Both the position numbers and the translations under genes were made by a program. The notes below the pieces were generated by a model. It was not told the origin of the DNA and did no database searches. It was given only the letters and a program-made list of their open reading frames with translations. From assembly GCA_028571685.1 (NCBI GenBank), contig CM053143.1, positions 6,129,501 to 6,193,500 of the forward strand: a stretch of DNA of 64,000 nucleotides. The letters run 5' to 3'. Within the stretch, counting starts at the first letter, position 1, and each line of letters starts with the position of its first letter. Below are positions 59,373 to 64,000 of the stretch, piece after piece. Source of the stretch: Heterohyrax brucei. Its lineage: Eukaryota; Chordata; Mammalia; Hyracoidea; Procaviidae.

Positions 59373-60129
59373 TCCTAGGAAATTAAAAAATATATTCCTC
59401 CCTGGCTTTGGGCACCACTAAGTCTTTGTGTTCTCTTAAAATAGTGAATTTCCTTATTTCAACATTTAATATTGGATGGTCATTATTTAAGCCAGTATGG
59501 GAGCTGGTATTATGTCTTAGAATATATTCCTTTTCAGAGCTTTGAGATGACCCGAACACTGATTACAACTCTATCATAAAATACTGAGCTTAGATTTCAC
59601 CAAAACTTACTTTGATCTCATTGTGCTATGTTGTTTTTGAAGTCTTGGTATTTTCCTTGTTAATAAATAAGATGAATTGTTAAAATTTGCTACCCTCACC
59701 AACTTTTTAGAAGTTGTGAAATCAAACTCTTAAAGAATTATAATGTATCTGTTCATCCTAAAATAAAAGTTTCTGAATTGCTGATGTATGTTCATGAGTT
59801 TTCAGATCCTCAAAATGAATAGCAGCAGCTTGGTGTCAGTCACACAGTCAGAATGTAGAGGTGGATGTTTCATTATATGACATGAAATGGTTAGGAATAC
59901 AGTTGTTTTATAGGTTGGACTACCTTCAAGAAGCTTTTATTTTCCTGTAGGAAATTTCCCTAAAGTTACCAGTTTAATTCTCTTTGAGAGATGTGAGATT
60001 TTGTTTATTTGTAAAGACAAATCTTGGGTGACTAATTAGTTGTATCTGAAAGTCTATGAAAAAATACATATATATGTCTCTTGACATTTTTTTTCCTCTT
60101 TCTCCCTTCCTCCTCTTCTCTGGCTTTAG

Positions 60130-60230
60130 CTTGCAAGACAGTTTTGAATACATCAACCAGGATCCTAATTTGGGAAAACTGAACGCAAATCAGAATAGTT
60201 TGGGTCCTTGTCGTACTGGAAGTAACCTAG
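60130..60230 (+). CDS. FNIP2: FNIP2 exon 6
   Basis: The exon is 101 bp. The first base completes the split asparagine codon, 33 codons follow, and it ends with one base (G) of the next codon, phase 1. The translation is [17 protein letters not shown] followed by [16 protein letters not shown]. The LQDS(F/L)E(Y/F)INQD start is shared with FNIP1, while DPNLGKL and [12 protein letters not shown] are FNIP2-type. The acceptor is GGCTTTAG after a long pyrimidine-rich stretch, and the donor is CCTAG|GTAAAA. The final G can join either the next exon (giving Gly) or the exon after that (giving Ala), because both begin in the same phase. Confidence 0.96.
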
Positions 60231-60397
60231 GTAAAATAAGACACACAAGTTGATTCTTTCTTTCTCGGTGTATGTTTTGCTTTATTTGAGTTTGTTGTGT
60301 TGTGTTGTTTTTTTTTTTTTTTTTTTGCATTACTTTAATCCATGTTTATTTTTTGTGTGTATTTCCTTTGCCCTCTTCTGTGTGTTTCTGTCTCTAG
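60231..60397 (+). other. FNIP2: FNIP2 intron 6, 167 bp, U/UG-rich
   Basis: This short intron contains TGTGTTGTG and a run of about 18 T (60309-60326), followed by TTTTTTGTGTGT and a pyrimidine tract up to TCTCTAG. Such U-rich and UGU-rich runs are typical sites for PTB, TIA1 and CELF-type splicing regulators (family knowledge). Their action here is inferred. Confidence 0.85.
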
Positions 60398-60487
60398 GTC
60401 TGCTGCAGTCATGCAGCAGCAAACTGCTGCAGGGGGTAGCTGAAGGAGGACCTCTCCGGCTCACCCGGAGTGCTTCTTTCTTTGCAG
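60398..60487 (+). CDS. FNIP2: FNIP2 exon 7, probable cassette exon
   Basis: The exon is 90 bp, starts and ends in phase 1, and can therefore be skipped without a frameshift. It encodes LLQSCSSKLLQGVAEGG followed by PLRLTRSASFFA. FNIP1 has a matching segment at the same place, ending GPLRLIRSASFFA by my memory, which supports this as a real exon. The acceptor TCTCTAG is good. The donor GCAG|GTTTGT lacks the usual purine at +3, so it is weak. The R-S-A-S serine has arginine at -3 and leucine at -5, a basophilic and AMPK-like context. The human FNIP2 isoform I remember joins exon 6 directly to exon 8. I am not certain of that, and transcript data would settle it. Confidence 0.88.
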
Positions 60488-60610
60488 GTTTGTGTGGAAT
60501 GCTGAGTACCGTGTGACCCACACACTTATTAATAAGTTCTATGCAGATTCTTAGGAAAAAAAATCCTGTTTGGTGCCTCTCTAGAAACCCAAGGGGCTCT
60601 TTTTGTTTTT

Positions 60611-60712
60611 AAAAAAGATTTTATTGTGCTTTAAGTGAAAGTTCATAATCCATGTTAATTTGTTGTGTAAAAACTTACACACACATTGCTGTGTAACTCT
60701 AGCTGCTCTCCC
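60611..60712 (-). mobile_element. Short antisense copy of the A-tailed repeat
   Basis: AAAAAAGATTTTATTGTGCTTTAAGTG is the reverse of the tail in the repeat at 46290-46694 (CTTAAAGCACAATAAAATG). Only about 100 bp of the 3' end is present. Confidence 0.6.
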
Positions 60713-61565
60713 AAGGGGCTCTTTTGATAAGATGCTAGTGTCAACTGTGCCCATCTTCTTGGTGTCTGGAAAATTCTAGCAATGAACCTCTGTTGTAAAT
60801 GTCTTTGCTAATGCTCTACTGTAAGCTGATTTTGATGTGAAATGAGCCCTTAGTGTTTCTAAGAGAATTATATTTTCTGATTTTCCTGGGTCTCTTTTGC
60901 TGCTGTGAGCTATTTCCCTTTGCCATGATGTCTCTTATCCATTTATTCACCTGAATCCATCCTCACTTGCACAGAGTCTTCAAAAATCACCCTAATAAGA
61001 GCATGAATGACTACTTTATTTTTCTCTCCTTTCCCTCTGAAGCATCTTAGTAGCTTAAAACAGCTTTTAGGTTCTTTGCAGGTATGATCATCCAGCTGTC
61101 TGTGGGTAGGTGAATTCTGAGATTTAACTGCCTTTGTTAGCTCTGGCTATTGAAATGTCTGTAGTAGTCTTGGCATGATCAACAAGTTTGGAGAACTCAT
61201 GTTACTAACATGTAAATGGTTGTTCTTATGGCAAATGGTATTCTCCCATCTTTTTTTTTTATAGTCTAAGATCAGCCAAGTACCATAGTTAACTGACATA
61301 CTAATGAAACTGATAGCCTCCCACATACGTAGAGTGAGATCACGTTTATATATTTCAAAATTGTGAAAACAAACATACTTCAAAGTAGCTGGCAAGTATA
61401 ATAACGAGGCAGAACCCAGGGTTTCTTGTGCATTGTAAAATTTACCATAGGAACATTTTAATACACCGTCAAGCCCAGTGATGCATAATTTAGATCAATG
61501 TGAAGCAATCTGAGAAGCCTGTAGTACATTATAATGTTTTCTGAAACTCATGGCAGTACATGAAG

Positions 61566-61589
61566 TTTTTTTTTTTTTTTTTTTTTTTT
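61566..61589 (+). repeat. Poly-T run
   Basis: Twenty-four consecutive T in intron 7 without a recognisable element attached. Confidence 0.85.
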
Positions 61590-62075
61590 GCCAAGTGATA
61601 GTATGTATAAGTGTTTGTGGCAAAGAAGTGGAGGAAGAAATAAATGAGTATGTGTTTTCTGCCTGCCAAGAGAGTGTTATATAAGCAGAGAAACAGTTTT
61701 TAAATTTATGAAATGGTTTTAAAGTATTTCTCTTCCCTAAGTTGCCTGTAGTTACTACTGAAAATGCTTATGAAGCATTTTGAGAATGCATTGCTATTTA
61801 ATTACTGTTGATGAAAGAGAAAAATGACTAAATATATCTGCCTGAGAATGTTTGGTCATTATGTCAACTGTATGAATAGGTTATTATTTAGTTTTTTAGA
61901 ATTTGTAAATGTCACTCAAAAAAAATTTATAGGCTACAGTAGACAATTAAGGGCAAATGGTTACCTGGTTCAGTATTTTATTCTTATTCTCATCACTTTT
62001 TCATATATTTAATTTTACTTTCTAGTTAATGCGTATATAAACTTACACCATTTATAAGCAGTTGTCTAATTTGAA

Positions 62076-62284
62076 TGAGCCCTGATGGTGCAGTGGCTAA
62101 AGTACCTGGCTGCTAACTGAAAGGTTGGTGGTTGAAACCCACCAGTGACACCGTGGCAGAAAGACGTGGCAGGCTGCTTTCATAAAAATTACAGCTTAGC
62201 AACCCAATAGGGCAGTTCTACTCTGTCCTTTAGGGTCAGTGTGAGTGGGAACTGACTCAGTGTCAACGGGCTTGGTTTTTTTGT
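62076..62284 (+). mobile_element. AfroSINE, long form
   Basis: GAGCCCTGATGGTGCAGTGG head, the extra block GAAAGACGTGGCAGGCTGC with CATAAAAATTACAGC, and tail GTGGGAACTGACTCAG. It lies 94 bp upstream of FNIP2 exon 8. Confidence 0.93.
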
Positions 62285-62377
62285 TAGCCTGCTTTGAAAT
62301 GTAAAAAGTAGCACAGGTGATTTTAAAACTTTCTCGTCTTGAAGAGCTCAGTAATATGGTTTCCTTCTGCATTTTAG

Positions 62378-62449
62378 CACACAGCACACCAGTTGACATG
62401 CCAAGCAGAGGACAAAATGAAGACAGGGACAGTGGCATCGCTCGATCAG
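62378..62449 (+). CDS. FNIP2: FNIP2 exon 8
   Basis: The exon is 72 bp. The first two bases complete an alanine codon with the G from exon 6 or exon 7, 23 codons follow, and one base is left (phase 1). The translation is [17 protein letters not shown] followed by SGIARS. The block (V/A)HS(T/N)P(V/M)[15 protein letters not shown] is conserved between the two FNIP paralogues. It precedes the ASLSSLLITPFPSP stretch, which must be encoded by the next exon beyond the window. The acceptor is GCATTTTAG and the donor ATCAG|GTATTT is moderate. This is the last coding exon I can place, and the remaining C-terminal two thirds of FNIP2 lies downstream. Confidence 0.96.
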
Positions 62450-64000
62450 GTATTTGCACTTCTATTGGCTTAGCTGTCAGGATAAATTATCTGCAGTGGT
62501 GTAATAATTGGGAAAGTAGGAGAACAGATAGGTGCCCTCAAATCTGCTGGAATTTTCCTCATGTTCTAAGAGAGTTTCACGTCTTAAGATTTTGAGGGAC
62601 AGGATCTAGGAGTGATTGTGCAATGAATTTGAGTATCAGTTTTCTTCTAATACACAAACTCATCTGAGACTAATGTACACTGAGAAGTTTCTTTCCGGAA
62701 AGGAGGCTTCCTTAAGCTAATTGTCCTGGGAAATTGTTTGCCAAGTTTTGATGGAAAACGTCTGTGAAAGTAGATCTATCCATGATAGTGGGAAAGTCTG
62801 CCTTGTTAGCTGATGTGGTCACCCTGTCCTGGAGATATGATGATCTAGATTTTATCTCAGGTACCCTTTTTTCACATCCTAAATTTCCTGATAGTACTTT
62901 TAACATCCCTTAGTTTATGCTTTAGTACATGTTTGTCAAAAACCATACTGAAATTACAGTGGCAGTTGAATTTGATAATGAATCTGTTCAAAGTTAATTT
63001 TTGATTATAGTTCAGATCTGAGCAGGGTGGTGAACTAATCTGGAGTTCGAGGACTTGGAAGTTTGTGTGGCTGCTCGTGGTGAATGCTTACCAAACAAGA
63101 CAGTCCCTACCTTTCACTAGGGCTAGGAGCACCCTGCTGGAGTTTCCTTGAAACTTGACACTTCACCACATACGTCAGCAGTTGTTCACACTTGTGTATG
63201 CTCAAAGTGAATGAAGCCTTGTCCTTCCTGTGCACCTGGTGCTCATTTCTGTTTCTTGCCCCTCCCTTCACACATATCTCAAAGGAGTCTTTGTGTACTG
63301 TCAACACACTTCATTCTGTATAACCCTGCTTCTGAGGGTTATATAGATGTGCTATATTACTGAATCCCCCTGTTATATATGTCACATAATATAAAATGTA
63401 TAGCATTTTGTTTATGGTAAAATAAAAATAGTTAATTCATTTTGATGTTTATGCTTTTTTTCTGTAAAATTGGGCAGTAAACGTTTGGTCAGAAATTAAC
63501 TCCCATTGATTAGGCCTGTTGTCATTTTCACTTAGAGCACGTTTGATACGAGCTTTAAGTCTCAGAAGGTAAGGGGAACATATGAAGTGCTAAGAAAACT
63601 GCATTAGTTTGCACTTAATGGTACTCAAGATAATCTTCTCATGTTTTATGAGGCAGTGTCAGTATTCTGTAAAAGCAACTGAGTGTGAAAGGCACTCTAT
63701 ATGTGCATGAAAGAGCTTGGTGTCCCGAGACTAACTCCCTGCCTTTGTAGGACCACTGGACAAGGCTGGTGCTGAGTCTTGCTCTATTGTGGTTGAGTCC
63801 CCAGGCAAGAAGGGAAAGGTGTGGGTCTCACCTTGGGTGATGTCATGCATGGGAGGCACAATCCTAGAACCAACGCACTCTGAATCAGAGTTGTTGTCCC
63901 TTGGTGGAAAATCTGCTGTCTTAGTGGCTGATAGAATTTAATGTGCTTGGTTTCACAGAGCAAGAGCTCCTTACTTGTCTGTGAAATGAAAGGTCAGTGG
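62450..64000 (+). other. FNIP2: FNIP2 intron 8, 5' portion
   Basis: Intronic sequence from the exon 8 donor to the window edge. I recognise no repeat family, exon or regulatory element in it. Confidence 0.75.

Larger units (their letters stand above)
46056..60129 (+). other. FNIP2: FNIP2 intron 5, 14 kb, mostly antisense L1
   Basis: The intron begins GTAAGT and ends TGGCTTTAG. Contents in order are an unclassified A-tailed repeat (46290-46694), two antisense AfroSINEs, a MaLR-like solo LTR (47190-47642), a sense AfroSINE, a nested antisense L1 cluster (47861-58720) and an antisense RTE 3' fragment (59164-59372). In 58721-59160 and 59375-60129 I see only AT-rich unique sequence. Confidence 0.88.
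60488..62377 (+). other. FNIP2: FNIP2 intron 7
   Basis: This 1.9-kb intron starts GTTTGTGTGG and ends CATTTTAG. It holds a short antisense copy of an A-tailed repeat (60611-60712), a run of 24 T (61566-61589) and a long-form AfroSINE (62076-62284). The rest is AT-rich sequence without recognisable features. Confidence 0.85.

Noticed and set aside
1..64000. Many short open frames of 60-130 codons on both strands
   Set aside because: They have no recognisable domains, overlap each other in all frames and mostly fall in SINE, LINE or LTR sequence or in AT-rich intron. The real gene is split into exons of 72-150 bp, which these frames do not follow.
1..64000. CRISPR array, prokaryotic operon or viral genome
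   Set aside because: There is no regular direct-repeat and spacer pattern and no compact gene array. The splice structure and interspersed repeats are those of a mammalian chromosome.

Overview
The window is a stretch of mammalian nuclear DNA from an afrotherian, most likely an elephant or a close paenungulate relative. The main reason is the dense load of AfroSINE copies (about 27 recognised, both strands), together with RTE-clade LINEs that share the SINE 3' tail and a lineage-type L1. This is read from the sequence and from knowledge of these families; no search was run.

The only protein-coding gene I can support is FNIP2 (folliculin-interacting protein 2), on the + strand and partial. 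Seven consecutive coding exons are present (34640-34766, 38846-38995, 45780-45880, 45984-46055, 60130-60230, 60398-60487, 62378-62449). Each is bounded by AG/GT, all phases agree, and together they give 713 bp of uninterrupted reading frame from the N-terminal longin half of the protein. The first coding exon and promoter lie upstream of the window, and the C-terminal exons lie downstream. FNIP2 partners folliculin (FLCN) in the lysosomal FLCN-FNIP complex that acts as GAP for RagC/D, and it binds AMPK and HSP90. The 90-bp exon at 60398-60487 is phase-symmetric, has a weak donor and follows a short U-rich intron, so it looks like a cassette. It encodes an RSAS basophilic kinase motif that matches the AMPK-regulated segment of the paralogue FNIP1.

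Layout: 1-34639 is intron 1. It holds AfroSINEs, an LTR-like element, a full-length but broken sense L1 (5806-13041), two RTE elements arranged tail to tail (20575-24248), SINEs inserted twice at the same target, and old MIR, L2 and L1M debris. 34640-46055 carries exons 2-5 with more SINE and RTE insertions and a MaLR-like element. 46056-60129 (intron 5, 14 kb) is dominated by an antisense full-length L1 into which three further antisense L1s have inserted, each with a readable target-site duplication. 60130-64000 holds exons 6-8 and the start of intron 8.

I found no tRNA, rRNA, CRISPR array, intact transposon gene or new multi-gene system. The most interesting items are the putative regulated FNIP2 exon, two independent L1 insertions truncated at almost the same base, and the repeated use of one target site by serial SINE insertions.
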